Program-made: the position numbers and the translations under genes
Source: Mogibacterium kristiansenii
GTDB lineage: Bacteria; Bacillota; Clostridia; Peptostreptococcales; Anaerovoracaceae
Reading direction: 5' to 3'
Assembly (NCBI RefSeq): GCF_009695905.1
Contig: NZ_VUNA01000008.1
Coordinates: 1 to 64,000, forward strand
Length of the DNA: 64,000 nucleotides
The notes under the pieces: model-generated
The model's input: only the letters and a program-made list of their open reading frames with translations
Databases searched by the model: none
What the model was told of the DNA's origin: nothing
Shown: positions 16,635 through 25,325 of the stretch, one piece after another
How positions within the stretch are numbered: position 1 is the first letter of the stretch
Layout of the letters: every line of letters starts with the position of its first letter

Positions 16635-16748
16635 CTCGGCAACGTGTCGATTCTGTGGCAAATACAAAAAATGAATTTGCCGGTCACCGAGAAAACAAAT
16701 AATCGATATAAATTAAGCAATGTTTATGATAAAATAATATGAAACATT
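16635..16748 (+). promoter_or_regulatory. Possible structured leader RNA
   Basis: CTCGG (16635-16639) can pair with CCGAG (16687-16691), enclosing a perfect GGCAAAT/ATTTGCC hairpin (16657-16663 with 16675-16681). Further on, AATGTTT (16719-16725) pairs with AAACATT (16742-16748), followed by ATGACTTTTT, a possible weak terminator. The layout of a folded domain followed by a terminator-like stem suggests an attenuated leader. I cannot match it to a known riboswitch class, and it may be chance. Confidence 0.35.
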
Positions 16749-16811
16749 ATGACTTTTTATATCTTTTTTGAGATAAGAACAGCAGATAGGAAATAGGATA
16801 ATCGGATTAGT

Positions 16812-18149
16812 ATGAATCAGGCAGTAGTTGTTTTTACCAGAATCCCGGAAGCGGGAAGAACCAAAACGAGATTGATGCCCTATTTGAAGCCGGAGGAGTG
16901 TGCCGGACTGCACATGGCGTTCTTGCAGGACCTTTCGGAGGCCTTGACGGACACCATCGCAGACGTGTTCGTGGCATATACCGGTGGCGGACCCAACGAA
17001 GGGGCATTCCGAGAACTGTTCCCGGGGGCGCAGTTCTTCGAACAGGAAGGAGACGGTCTGGGGGAGCGGATGTACAATGCGCTGAGCCGGGCTATGTCCG
17101 TGGGATATGAGCGGTGCATCCTCATCGGAACGGATGTCCCGTACGCGGACAAAGTGGATTTCAACCGTGCCTTCACCATTCTTCGGGAGAAGGATTACGT
17201 GCTGGGACCCACGGAAGACGGCGGATATTGGCTGATCGGAGCCCGGGCCGGAGAAGAGCGCATGATGAAGCCGCTTTTTTCCCTGGGCGAGTACAGCCAT
17301 TCGGAAGTGCTTCAGGATACACTGGAGATGATTCCAAGCTGGAAGGGTTACGGCCTTCTGGAGGAGAAGTGGGATATCGACACCATCGAGGATTTGCTCC
17401 TGTTCCGGGAAAGTGCGAAAGGCCATTCCGGGGAGTACTTGAAAAAACACCATGTCATTTCCGTCATCGTTCCCGTGTACAACGAGGTGGCGCTGGTGCA
17501 GCCTTTTGTGAAGAATCTGGAGCGGCTGGAGGGCCGGTGCGAGATCATCTTCGTGGACGGCGGCAGCAGTGACGGAACCCGGGCGGTGCTCCGAGAAGCG
17601 GAAGCCGAGAGCGGCGGAAAGATTCGTTTCCTGGAAAGTTCAAAGGGCCGGGGAATGCAGATGAATATCGGTGCGGAGGCGGCCAACGGGGACATCCTGT
17701 TCTTCTTGCACATCGATGCGGAGCTGCCGGAACATCCGGTGGAAGAGATCCTTTCGGTGATGGAGAAGGTGGACGCGGGCTGCTTCGGAATCCGTTTCCG
17801 CAGCCGGAACTTCTTCATGTGGACCAACCGGGTGATTTCCAACCGGCGGGCGGCGAAAGGCATTATTTTCGGCGATCAGGGACTCTTTATCAAGCGGGAG
17901 GTGTTCTACGAAGCGGGCATGTTCCCGGAGATCCCGATTATGGAAGATTATCAGTTCGCCCTGACGCTGCGGGAGATGGGCGTTGCCACGGCCATGACGG
18001 AGAACACCTTGCTGGTGTCCGATCGGCGCTACCGGGGAAGCACCATCCGCAAACTGATGGTGATGAAGCATATGGCGGACCTGCGGAAACGTTACCGGGC
18101 GGGCGAAGACCCGGTGAAACTGTTTGAAGAATATCCGGATATCCGCTAG
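16812..18149 (+). CDS. Fused glycosyltransferase: DUF2064 domain plus GT2 (arsenosugar-type)
   Basis: This 445-residue protein joins two modules usually found in separate genes. Residues 1-205 match the TIGR04282/DUF2064 family (VVVFTRIPEAGRTKTRLMPYL start, IGTDVPYA and GPTEDGGYWLIG). Residues about 212-445 match the TIGR04283 family of GT2 enzymes (ISVIVPVYNEV, FVDGGSSDGT, GRGMQMNIGA, FLHIDAELP, GDQGLFI). Both families are annotated near arsenosugar or related sugar biosynthesis, but their substrates are not firmly known, and no arsenic gene lies nearby. ATG 16812 lies behind a weak AGGATAATCGG. It heads an operon with the BusR-like regulator 27 bases downstream. Confidence 0.8.
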   Translation: MNQAVVVFTRIPEAGRTKTRLMPYLKPEECAGLHMAFLQDLSEALTDTIADVFVAYTGGGPNEGAFRELFPGAQFFEQEGDGLGERMYNALSRAMSVGYERCILIGTDVPYADKVDFNRAFTILREKDYVLGPTEDGGYWLIGARAGEERMMKPLFSLGEYSHSEVLQDTLEMIPSWKGYGLLEEKWDIDTIEDLLLFRESAKGHSGEYLKKHHVISVIVPVYNEVALVQPFVKNLERLEGRCEIIFVDGGSSDGTRAVLREAEAESGGKIRFLESSKGRGMQMNIGAEAANGDILFFLHIDAELPEHPVEEILSVMEKVDAGCFGIRFRSRNFFMWTNRVISNRRAAKGIIFGDQGLFIKREVFYEAGMFPEIPIMEDYQFALTLREMGVATAMTENTLLVSDRRYRGSTIRKLMVMKHMADLRKRYRAGEDPVKLFEEYPDIR

Positions 18150-18176
18150 TCGGGATGAAGAAACGAGGTGACCGTA

Positions 18177-18863
18177 ATGGATGTGAAGAACAACAAAGTG
18201 GACGCAAACGGAAAAAAACGAAAATACATCTATGAATCCAGATATCAGCAGATTGCTGTGGAGCTGGCGCAGAAAATCGCGGACGGCTGGTACACCGTCG
18301 GGGAGAAAATCAGCGCTCGCTCCACCCTGGCCAGCAACTACAACGTCTCTCCGGAGACGGCGCGGAAAGCGGTGAATATTCTGGTGGATCTGGGCATCGT
18401 GACCATTCGTCAGGGAAGCGGAACCTATGTGGCTTCCCGGGAGAAGGCCCACCTCTTCGTGGAGCGGTATAAGAATACGGTATCCATGCAGGAGATTCGA
18501 CGGGAGATATCGGATTGCGTGAACCGGCAGCAGGAGGAGCTGGACCATCTGTCCAAGCTGCTGAAAACCCTGGTGGGACAGACGAAGCGAAGCCATTCCA
18601 CCGCTTCTTTCGTACCGTACGATATCCGCATCGATGAGCACTGTGCGTATCTGGGCAAATCCATCGGCGAGCTGAATATTTGGCAGCAGACCGGGGCCAC
18701 AATCGTAGCGATCAAAAGAAGCACGGATTACGTGATTTCCCCGGGACCGTACGAACGAATTCATGAGAACGACGTGATTCTTTTTGTGGGAAACGAACTG
18801 TCCAAACAGCGGATGAACAACCTCTTCGACGTGCTTGAAGAGTCGGAGGAGGCGGAAGAGTAA
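18177..18863 (+). CDS. BusR-like GntR-type regulator with RCK_C domain
   Basis: This 228-residue protein has an N-terminal GntR-type winged helix (about 20-85, YQQIAVELAQKIADGWYTVGEKI and NVSPETARKAVNIL), a coiled-coil linker and a C-terminal RCK_C/TrkA_C domain (about 145-220, LGKSIGELNIWQQTGATIVAI and ISPGPYERIHENDVILFVG). This is the architecture of BusR, which binds c-di-AMP through the RCK_C domain and represses osmolyte uptake genes. No transporter lies here, so its target may be elsewhere or in this operon. ATG 18177 is preferred over GTG 18168 because GAGGTGA (18165-18171) is placed for it. It sits between the glycosyltransferase and a Nudix gene, 3 bases before the latter. Confidence 0.85.
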   Translation: MDVKNNKVDANGKKRKYIYESRYQQIAVELAQKIADGWYTVGEKISARSTLASNYNVSPETARKAVNILVDLGIVTIRQGSGTYVASREKAHLFVERYKNTVSMQEIRREISDCVNRQQEELDHLSKLLKTLVGQTKRSHSTASFVPYDIRIDEHCAYLGKSIGELNIWQQTGATIVAIKRSTDYVISPGPYERIHENDVILFVGNELSKQRMNNLFDVLEESEEAEE

Positions 18864-18866
18864 CCC

Positions 18867-19385
18867 ATGAAGACGGCGATGAGCACTCTGTGCTACATTC
18901 AGCAGGAGGTCCGGGGACGGGAATCCTACCTGATGCTGCACCGGGTGACGAAGAAGAACGATATCAACCACGACAAGTGGATCGGCGTGGGAGGTCATTT
19001 CGAAAAAGGAGAGAGTCCGGAGGAATGCATTCTCCGGGAGACCCGGGAGGAGACGGGGTACACCTTGCGGGAGTACCGATTCCGGGGGCTGGTGACCTTC
19101 TGCTACGGCGATGAAGTGACGGAATACATGCACCTGTTCACCGCGACGGCTTTTGACGGCGAGGGAATTCCCTGCGACGAAGGGGTGCTGGAATGGGTTC
19201 CCATGGACGAAATCGGAACGCTGGAGCTATGGACGGGAGACCGGATTTTTCTGAGCCTCCTGTGCGAACGGGAAGAGTTCTTTTCTCTAAAGCTGCAGTA
19301 CGCTTTGGACGACACCTTGGAGTACGCAGCGCTGGACGGAGAAGAAATGGATTATGAAGAATATCTGGAGACGCACCGAATCTAG
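18867..19385 (+). CDS. Nudix hydrolase, 8-oxo-dGTP diphosphatase type
   Basis: This 172-residue protein carries a complete Nudix box, GGHFEKGESPEECILRETREETGY at about residues 48-71, with the RE-x2-EE metal-binding core. An MLHRVTKKNDINHDKWIGVGGH lead-in resembles MutT/MutX-type enzymes that remove oxidised dGTP. The substrate is inferred only from resemblance. It starts 3 bases after the BusR-like stop behind GGAGGCGGAAG, so it is translationally coupled. The C-terminal 40 residues are acidic and of unknown role. Confidence 0.8.
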   Translation: MKTAMSTLCYIQQEVRGRESYLMLHRVTKKNDINHDKWIGVGGHFEKGESPEECILRETREETGYTLREYRFRGLVTFCYGDEVTEYMHLFTATAFDGEGIPCDEGVLEWVPMDEIGTLELWTGDRIFLSLLCEREEFFSLKLQYALDDTLEYAALDGEEMDYEEYLETHRI

Positions 19386-19418
19386 CGCGGCGGAGTTTCC
19401 GAAGGATGGGACGGATTG

Positions 19419-19898
19419 ATGAATATTTTAGTTGTAAGCGATACGCACGGCGCGATTGACCGGGCAGAGGAGATGTACCGGCGGCTGAGTGAAGGGATGA
19501 CTGTCGATGCCCTGATTCACTGCGGGGACCACTACACGGATGCCCTGAAACTGGGGGAACGGCTGGGTCTACCGGTAACCTGCGTCCATGGAAACTGCGA
19601 TGGTCAGATGACGCGGGAGGTACAGGTACTGGAAACCCCTGCCGGCCGAATCGCGGTGACTCACGGGCACACGGAGAACGTCAAGTGGCACCTTCAGAAC
19701 CTGTGCTATCTGGCGGAAGAGTACAATTGCCGGTGTGTTTGTTTTGGCCACACCCACGTGCCGGTGAACGAGACTGTGGCGGGCATTCACCTGTTGAATC
19801 CCGGGAGCCTGACGAATCCACGGGGCGGGAGCAAACCTTCCTGCGCCTTGATTGTGGCGACGGAAAAAAACCTGACCGCCACCATTGTGAACTATTAG
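19419..19898 (+). CDS. YfcE/MJ0936-family metallophosphoesterase
   Basis: This 159-residue protein shows the calcineurin-like phosphoesterase motifs in order: VVSDTHG, HCGDH, GNCD, THGH and FGHTHVP. That places it with YfcE/MJ0936 enzymes, which hydrolyse phosphodiesters with two metal ions; the physiological substrate is unknown. The ATG at 19419 is chosen over a TTG three bases earlier, with GAAGGA ahead. It lies in the operon between Nudix and phosphoglucomutase genes. Confidence 0.85.
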   Translation: MNILVVSDTHGAIDRAEEMYRRLSEGMTVDALIHCGDHYTDALKLGERLGLPVTCVHGNCDGQMTREVQVLETPAGRIAVTHGHTENVKWHLQNLCYLAEEYNCRCVCFGHTHVPVNETVAGIHLLNPGSLTNPRGGSKPSCALIVATEKNLTATIVNY

Positions 19899-19937
19899 AA
19901 CTGCCCGGATCAGGCAGAGTAAGGAGATCTGGAACGA

Positions 19938-21665
19938 ATGAATTATTTGGACAATTATTACCGCTGGCTTGAAAGCGACGCGGTGGATGAGGACACAAAA
20001 AAAGAATTACGGGAAATCCAGGGGAATCCGGAGGAAATCGAGAGCCGGTTCACTTCCATGCTGGAGTTCGGTACGGCGGGACTGCGAGGCGTGATGCAGG
20101 CCGGATTGAACGGCATGAACGTGTACACGGTGCGCCATGCCACTCAGGCATTCGCCAACATCATTCGGAATTGCGGAGAGAGCATCGGAGACGGCGTGAC
20201 CATCGCCCACGACTGCCGGAACAATTCCAGGGTCTTCGCCTGCGAAGCGGCGTCCGTGTTGATGGCCAACGGAATTCACGTGAATCTTTTCGAGGATCTG
20301 AGACCGACACCGGAGCTGTCTTTTGCCATCCGGGAGACCGATTCCATTGCGGGCATCAACATTACCGCCAGCCACAATACCAAAGAATTCAATGGTTACA
20401 AGGCGTACTGGGCGGATGGGGCGCAGATGCCGCCGGAGCATGCCGAGAAGGTGTCTCAGGAGATGGCACGCATCGATATTTTCGATGATATTCAGCTCAT
20501 CGACCTGGAGGAAGCGGCCTCCGGAGGGCTGCTCACCATTATCGGTGCGGAGATGGACGAAAAATACATGAGCGCGGTGCTGGCTCAGTCCGTGGGCCGG
20601 GAGTTCGTGGCCGCGGCGCCGGATGATTTTGAAATTGTTTTTACCCCATTCCACGGGGCCGGATATCGGCTGGTGCCGGAGGTACTGCATCGAATCGGAA
20701 TGAAGCACATCATTCCGGTGCCGGAGCAGATGGTGGTGGACGGGAACTTCCCCACCGTGGCGTCGCCGAACCCGGAGAATGTGGAGGGCTTTAAGATGGC
20801 CATCGCTCTGGCGAAGGAGAAGGATTCGGAGCTGATCATCGGAACGGATCCGGATGCGGACCGTTGCGGCGTGGTGGTTCGGAACGGCGAGGAGTATCAG
20901 GCACTCACCGGGAACCAGATCGGTGTGCTCTTGCTGGACTACCTGATTACGGTCCGCAAAGCCAAGGGGATTCTGCCGGAGAATGCGGCGGCGGTGAAAA
21001 GCATTGTCACCACGCCGATGGCGAACCGAATCTGCGAAATGAACGACGTCTCCATTCACGAGGTTTTCACCGGATTTAAATTTATCGGGGAGAAAATCAA
21101 GGAGTTCCGGGAGACCGGCGAATACAATTTCATCTTTGGATTCGAGGAGAGCATCGGCTTCCTGGCGGGTACCTATGCCCGGGACAAGGACGCGGTGGTG
21201 GCCTCCATGCTGGTGGCGGAGATGGCTTGCTACTACCGAAACCGGAATATGAATCTGGTGCAGGCATTGCAGGCACTCTACGAAAAATACGGGTTCTATC
21301 GGGAACATACCTCTTCCGTTCAGTACGAGGGATTTGATGCCGGCGAGAAGATGCGCGCCCGGATGGATCGAATCCGCGAAGAAGTCCCGACGGAAATCGG
21401 ACTTCCTGTTCTTCGAATTCGGGATTACGAGAAACAGGAAATTCTGGACCGGGCTACCGGCGAACGGGTGTCCACCGGAATGGAACCGTCCAACGTGCTC
21501 TACTACGAGCTGGCGGACCGCTGCAACCTGGCGGTTCGGCCATCCGGAACGGAACCGAAAATTAAAATCTATGTGATGGCACAGGGGGATTCCATGGAGA
21601 AGGCGGAGGCCAATCTCCGATGCATTGAAGACGGCATAATGGAAATGCTGAAACGAGAGAATTAA
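19938..21665 (+). CDS. pgcA: Alpha-phosphoglucomutase
   Basis: This 575-residue alpha-D-phosphohexomutase carries the catalytic-serine loop TASHNTKEFNGYK, the metal loop GTDPDADRCGV, the sugar-binding EESIG and the phosphate-binding RPSGTEPKIK. It interconverts glucose 1-phosphate and glucose 6-phosphate, linking glycolysis to nucleotide-sugar synthesis. Length fits the PgcA group (about 580). AAGGAGATCTGG lies ahead of ATG 19938. Phosphoglucose isomerase follows 17 bases later. The two enzymes would supply the glucose 1-phosphate used by the sugar nucleotidyltransferase of the neighbouring minus-strand operon. Confidence 0.93.
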   Translation: MNYLDNYYRWLESDAVDEDTKKELREIQGNPEEIESRFTSMLEFGTAGLRGVMQAGLNGMNVYTVRHATQAFANIIRNCGESIGDGVTIAHDCRNNSRVFACEAASVLMANGIHVNLFEDLRPTPELSFAIRETDSIAGINITASHNTKEFNGYKAYWADGAQMPPEHAEKVSQEMARIDIFDDIQLIDLEEAASGGLLTIIGAEMDEKYMSAVLAQSVGREFVAAAPDDFEIVFTPFHGAGYRLVPEVLHRIGMKHIIPVPEQMVVDGNFPTVASPNPENVEGFKMAIALAKEKDSELIIGTDPDADRCGVVVRNGEEYQALTGNQIGVLLLDYLITVRKAKGILPENAAAVKSIVTTPMANRICEMNDVSIHEVFTGFKFIGEKIKEFRETGEYNFIFGFEESIGFLAGTYARDKDAVVASMLVAEMACYYRNRNMNLVQALQALYEKYGFYREHTSSVQYEGFDAGEKMRARMDRIREEVPTEIGLPVLRIRDYEKQEILDRATGERVSTGMEPSNVLYYELADRCNLAVRPSGTEPKIKIYVMAQGDSMEKAEANLRCIEDGIMEMLKREN

Positions 21666-21682
21666 CCGGAAAGGATAAATGG

Positions 21683-22933
21683 ATGGATATTCGCGTGAAC
21701 CTGAATTATTCGGGAGTCGACGAAGAAGCAATTAAGAATGGAAGAGATGCGGCAGCAGAAAAACTTCGGGCGCTGTGGTCCGGGGAAATGGAGTACACCG
21801 GTTGGGTGGATTACCCGGCGCGGTGCAGCGAAGAAGAGATTCGCCGGCTGGAAGAGACGGCGGATGGCATTCGCGGAAACAGCGAGGTTTTTCTGGTTCT
21901 GGGGGCTGGCGGATCCTTTATGGGGGCAAAAGCAGTGATCGATCTGCTGCAGTCTCCGGATTCCGGCATGGAAGTGATTTTCGCAGGATACAATTTCAGC
22001 GCTCGCTACGTGATGGAGATCATGCGGCGGGTAGGCGACCGGGATGTGTCCCTTTGCGTGATATCCAAATCCGGCACCACTATGGAAACCCTGACCGCGT
22101 ACAGCATATTTGAAAAATGGATGAAGGAACGGTACGGGTCGGAAGCCGTTTCCCGCATCTACGTGATTACCGGGGAGGAGTCCAACTATCTCCGGAACAA
22201 GGCGGAAGAAGAAGGCATTTCTTGCTTCAGCCTGGAGAAAAACATCGGCGGACGGTATTCCGTGTTCTCGCCGGTAGGGCTGTTGCCGATTGCGGTGGCG
22301 GGGATTTCCATTCGGGAATTCCTGAACGGTGGAAAGGCGCTGGCGAAGGCAGAGGCTTTTGAGGGAGATGCTCTGGACTATGCCATTGCCCGGCAGGAAC
22401 TGTACGCCCGGGGACGGAACGTGGAAGTCTTTGAGTCTTTCGATCCCTATTTCAATTACTTCGGGGAGTGGCTGAAACAGCTCTTCGGGGAAAGTGAAGG
22501 AAAAGAAGGAAAAGGAATACTTCCGTATACTTTAATATTCAGCCGGGACCTCCATTCCATGGGGCAGTTCCTGCAGCAGGGTCACCCTTGCTTCTTCGAA
22601 ACGCTGTTCACCCTCTCAGAAGAGGGAACCGGCGCGGCCATGGATTACCCGATTCCGGAAACGGCACTGGATTACCTGGTGGGCAAAACCCTGAACCAGA
22701 TCAATAAATGCGCGGAGCGGGGCGTCTTCGATGCCCACGTGAAGGCGGGGATTCCGGTCATCGAGATCTCCATGCCGAGTCAGGATGCGTACCACGTGGG
22801 AATGCTGATGTATTTCTTCGAAGTGCAGTGCGCCGTGTCGGCGCTGCTGGCGGAGGTGTGTCCTTTCGACCAGCCGGGCGTGGAGGCCTACAAGCGGGAG
22901 ACCCGGGCCCACATTCGAGAACTTGCGGAATAG
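21683..22933 (+). CDS. pgi: Glucose-6-phosphate isomerase
   Basis: This 416-residue SIS-fold enzyme has the LGAGGSFMGAKA sugar-phosphate site, SKSGTTMETLTAYS, a GGRYSVFSPVGLLPI segment and a C-terminal QPGVEAYK with the catalytic Lys. It interconverts glucose 6-phosphate and fructose 6-phosphate. It is somewhat shorter than the common 449-residue Bacillota form but has all motifs. AAGGA lies 7 bases ahead of ATG 21683. It is the last gene of the operon and is followed by a strong bidirectional terminator. Confidence 0.93.
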   Translation: MDIRVNLNYSGVDEEAIKNGRDAAAEKLRALWSGEMEYTGWVDYPARCSEEEIRRLEETADGIRGNSEVFLVLGAGGSFMGAKAVIDLLQSPDSGMEVIFAGYNFSARYVMEIMRRVGDRDVSLCVISKSGTTMETLTAYSIFEKWMKERYGSEAVSRIYVITGEESNYLRNKAEEEGISCFSLEKNIGGRYSVFSPVGLLPIAVAGISIREFLNGGKALAKAEAFEGDALDYAIARQELYARGRNVEVFESFDPYFNYFGEWLKQLFGESEGKEGKGILPYTLIFSRDLHSMGQFLQQGHPCFFETLFTLSEEGTGAAMDYPIPETALDYLVGKTLNQINKCAERGVFDAHVKAGIPVIEISMPSQDAYHVGMLMYFFEVQCAVSALLAEVCPFDQPGVEAYKRETRAHIRELAE

Positions 22934-22961
22934 GTGCTGTGTGCCGGCGCCGCAAAAAGCA

Positions 22962-22993
22962 AAAAAGCAACTCGCTAAAACGAGTTGCTTTTT
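22962..22993. terminator. Bidirectional terminator between pgi and the XRE gene
   Basis: AAAAAGCAACTCG (22962-22974) is perfectly complementary to CGAGTTGCTTTTT (22981-22993) over a six-base loop, with A and T runs on both sides, so it serves both convergent units. Confidence 0.9.
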
Positions 22994-23022
22994 CTATTTC
23001 ACAATCCTACCACCGGAAATGT

Positions 23023-23433
23023 TTACTTCTTTGTGCGTACGCTGTAGAACCGGCTGAGAAGCTGGTTCAGCATTACGATTTCGTCGGAAGTGAGCATGCC
23101 GATTTTCTGAACAACCGGAATGGTTTCCGGTCGTTTCTGCAATGCATGCAACGCTTGCTTGAGTGACGGGTTCTGCTCAATTGTCTTTGCAAGGGCCAGT
23201 GCCTTCGGATCAACATCGTATTTTGCTGCTTCATCGCTTTCTTCCAAAATTTCAGAAAGACTGATACCAAAATGTTCCGAAATTCTTCTTGCTACGGCCA
23301 TCCGTGGAACGGCTACACCATTTTCCCAGGTTGAGACTGCCTTATCCGTTACACCAGCAATTTCCCCGAGCTGTCCTTGTGTTAAGGAATAATTCTTCCT
23401 TAATGCCTTAATGTTGTCTGCTATTGTCTTCAT
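23023..23433 (-). CDS. XRE-family transcriptional regulator
   Basis: This 136-residue protein has an N-terminal XRE helix-turn-helix (about 5-62, LRKNYSLTQGQLGEIAGVTDKAVSTWENGVAVPR) and a helical C-terminal part of unknown function. It probably binds DNA as a dimer. It is convergent to pgi and divergent from nhaC, with about 230 bases between them, so nhaC is a possible target. The ATG 23433 start has GGACCTATG context with a weak site. No phage or mobile genes adjoin it. Confidence 0.8.
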   Translation of the reverse strand: MKTIADNIKALRKNYSLTQGQLGEIAGVTDKAVSTWENGVAVPRMAVARRISEHFGISLSEILEESDEAAKYDVDPKALALAKTIEQNPSLKQALHALQKRPETIPVVQKIGMLTSDEIVMLNQLLSRFYSVRTKK

Positions 23434-23661
23434 AGGTCCTCATCCTTTTGTTTACCCCAGAGTACTAGCTTGTTAAACTCTCAACTTATTATATGTTTTC
23501 TTAAAAAAAAACGCAATAGAAAATCTCACAAAATTTACAAATAAATCTATATAATAAAAAGAAACAGTGTGTTATAATAATAGCAATATTAGTTTTAGTG
23601 TATGTTGGCAGTTGAGAAAAACGAAGCTGGCTGGCAATCCGTAGAACGGAGGAACGATTAT

Positions 23662-25143
23662 ATGAATATATTTACTGCTGAACGGGAGAAAAAACCGGTG
23701 AAACTTTACCATGCAATTATCTCATTTCTAGGACTCGTTATTGTGATGTCTGTAGGAATTGTGAAATTTGGCGTAGATCCCCATATTCCGATGTTTATTG
23801 GAGTGATTATTACGGCAATTGTATCCCTCTCCTTGGGATTTAGCTGGAGTGAAATCGAACATATGATGGTGGATGGAATTTCCAAAGCCATGCAGTCCAT
23901 CTTAATTCTGGCAATCGTTGGAATGATGATTGGTGTATGGCTGTTGTCCGGAACCATTCCGACCATGATTTATTACGGTCTGACATTGCTCCGCCCGTCC
24001 ATCTTCCTGATTGCGGCGGTGCTGATTTGTTCCATCACCTCTCTGGCAACGGGTACTTCCTGGGGAACCATGGGAACCATGGGTCTTGCACTGATGGGAA
24101 TCGGTCACGGGCTGGGAATGCCGGTGGGACCGACTGCCGGAGCGATTCTGGCCGGAGCGTATTTCGGCGATAAGATGTCGCCGCTGTCCGATACCACGAA
24201 CTTGGCACCGGCAATGGCCGGAACGGACGTGTTCACTCACGTGAAGTTCATGCTTCGCTCCACTCTATTCACCTATGCAATCGCACTGGTATTCTTCGGA
24301 TTTATCGGATTCCGATTTGCATCCGGTGGAACCGCTGATACTTCCCAGGCACAGATTCTGATGGAAGGACTTAAAAACAATTTCAACATCAATCCGATAT
24401 TGCTTCTGCCGCCGCTGGTGGTAATTCTGGCCATTGCATTGAAGATTCCGGCCATTCCGGGAATCACGTTAGGACTGCTTTCCGCAGCGGTGATGGCACC
24501 GATTTTCCAGGGAAATCTGAAGATTTTCAGTGATTCGCTGGAATACCTGCATACCGGCGTTACCTTTGGTGATATTCTGAGTGTTGGCAGAAACGGCTTC
24601 TTCTGCAAGACGGAAGTGGATGCGCTGAACAGCCTGCTGACCACCGGAGGCCTGATGAACATGGCTTCTTCCATTCTGATGACCGTCATCGCCATGATGT
24701 TTGGAGGAATCATGGAAGGCACCGGACAGCTGGCGGTAGTAATCGAAGCGATTATCAAGAGAATTCACAGTGCAGCGGGTCTGGTGGGCGTAACGGAACT
24801 CACCTGCTTCCTGTCCAATATCGTGATGCCGGAACAGTACATCTCCATCCTGGTTCCGGGCAGAATGTATGCACCGGCATACCGGAAGGAAGGCCTGCAC
24901 CCGAAGACATTGTCCAACGCACTGGAATCTGCCGGAACGGTTACATCCTGTCTCGTTCCGTGGAACACCTGCGGAATGTTCATTGCCACCACGCTGGGTG
25001 TAACCACCGCACAGTATCTGCCATGGGCAGTGTTCAACTACATGATGCCACTCGTATGCTTCGTAATGGCATTCTTCGGAATCACCGTTGCAAAGATGAC
25101 GCCGGAAGAACAGGCGCGCGCCAATGCCGGCGAAATCGTATAG
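23662..25143 (+). CDS. nhaC: NhaC-family Na+/H+ antiporter
   Basis: This 493-residue membrane protein has about a dozen hydrophobic segments and the NhaC signatures TSLATGTSWGTMGTMGLALM and GAYFGDKMSPLSDTTNLAPA. Family members exchange Na+ and H+, and the MleN branch exchanges malate for lactate. A malate/lactate dehydrogenase gene 1.2 kb downstream makes the latter possible but does not prove it. The start at 23662 is chosen because GGAGG lies at 23648-23652; the longer frame from 23602 is not preceded by one. A TATAAT-like box lies at 23573-23578. A stable hairpin follows the stop. Confidence 0.88.
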   Translation: MNIFTAEREKKPVKLYHAIISFLGLVIVMSVGIVKFGVDPHIPMFIGVIITAIVSLSLGFSWSEIEHMMVDGISKAMQSILILAIVGMMIGVWLLSGTIPTMIYYGLTLLRPSIFLIAAVLICSITSLATGTSWGTMGTMGLALMGIGHGLGMPVGPTAGAILAGAYFGDKMSPLSDTTNLAPAMAGTDVFTHVKFMLRSTLFTYAIALVFFGFIGFRFASGGTADTSQAQILMEGLKNNFNINPILLLPPLVVILAIALKIPAIPGITLGLLSAAVMAPIFQGNLKIFSDSLEYLHTGVTFGDILSVGRNGFFCKTEVDALNSLLTTGGLMNMASSILMTVIAMMFGGIMEGTGQLAVVIEAIIKRIHSAAGLVGVTELTCFLSNIVMPEQYISILVPGRMYAPAYRKEGLHPKTLSNALESAGTVTSCLVPWNTCGMFIATTLGVTTAQYLPWAVFNYMMPLVCFVMAFFGITVAKMTPEEQARANAGEIV

Positions 25144-25180
25144 TATTTTTACGAAATATCTCATTCATAGACTATAAAAA

Positions 25181-25215
25181 AACAGGTTCGGATTGCGGAA
25201 GCGCCCGGACCTGTT
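25181..25215 (+). terminator. Hairpin after nhaC
   Basis: AACAGGTTCGG (25181-25191) pairs with CCGGACCTGTT (25205-25215) with one wobble pair. An A run precedes it, but only GTGATATTTC follows, so it is a moderate terminator for nhaC. Confidence 0.55.
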
Positions 25216-25325
25216 GTGATATTTCATAAAAAATATAAACGATTTGTCTCGAATGTTCAATTTTTCATACCATGTATTGGAGATGGAATGCATGTATGAT
25301 AAAATGAAGCGGTAGAGGTAGAAAT

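Noticed and set aside
16635-16691. A known riboswitch such as c-di-GMP-I or fluoride type
   Set aside because: The conserved bases of these classes are not present; only generic stems can be shown.
20007-21731. A 574-codon open frame on the minus strand
   Set aside because: It is antisense to phosphoglucomutase, which carries all catalytic motifs.
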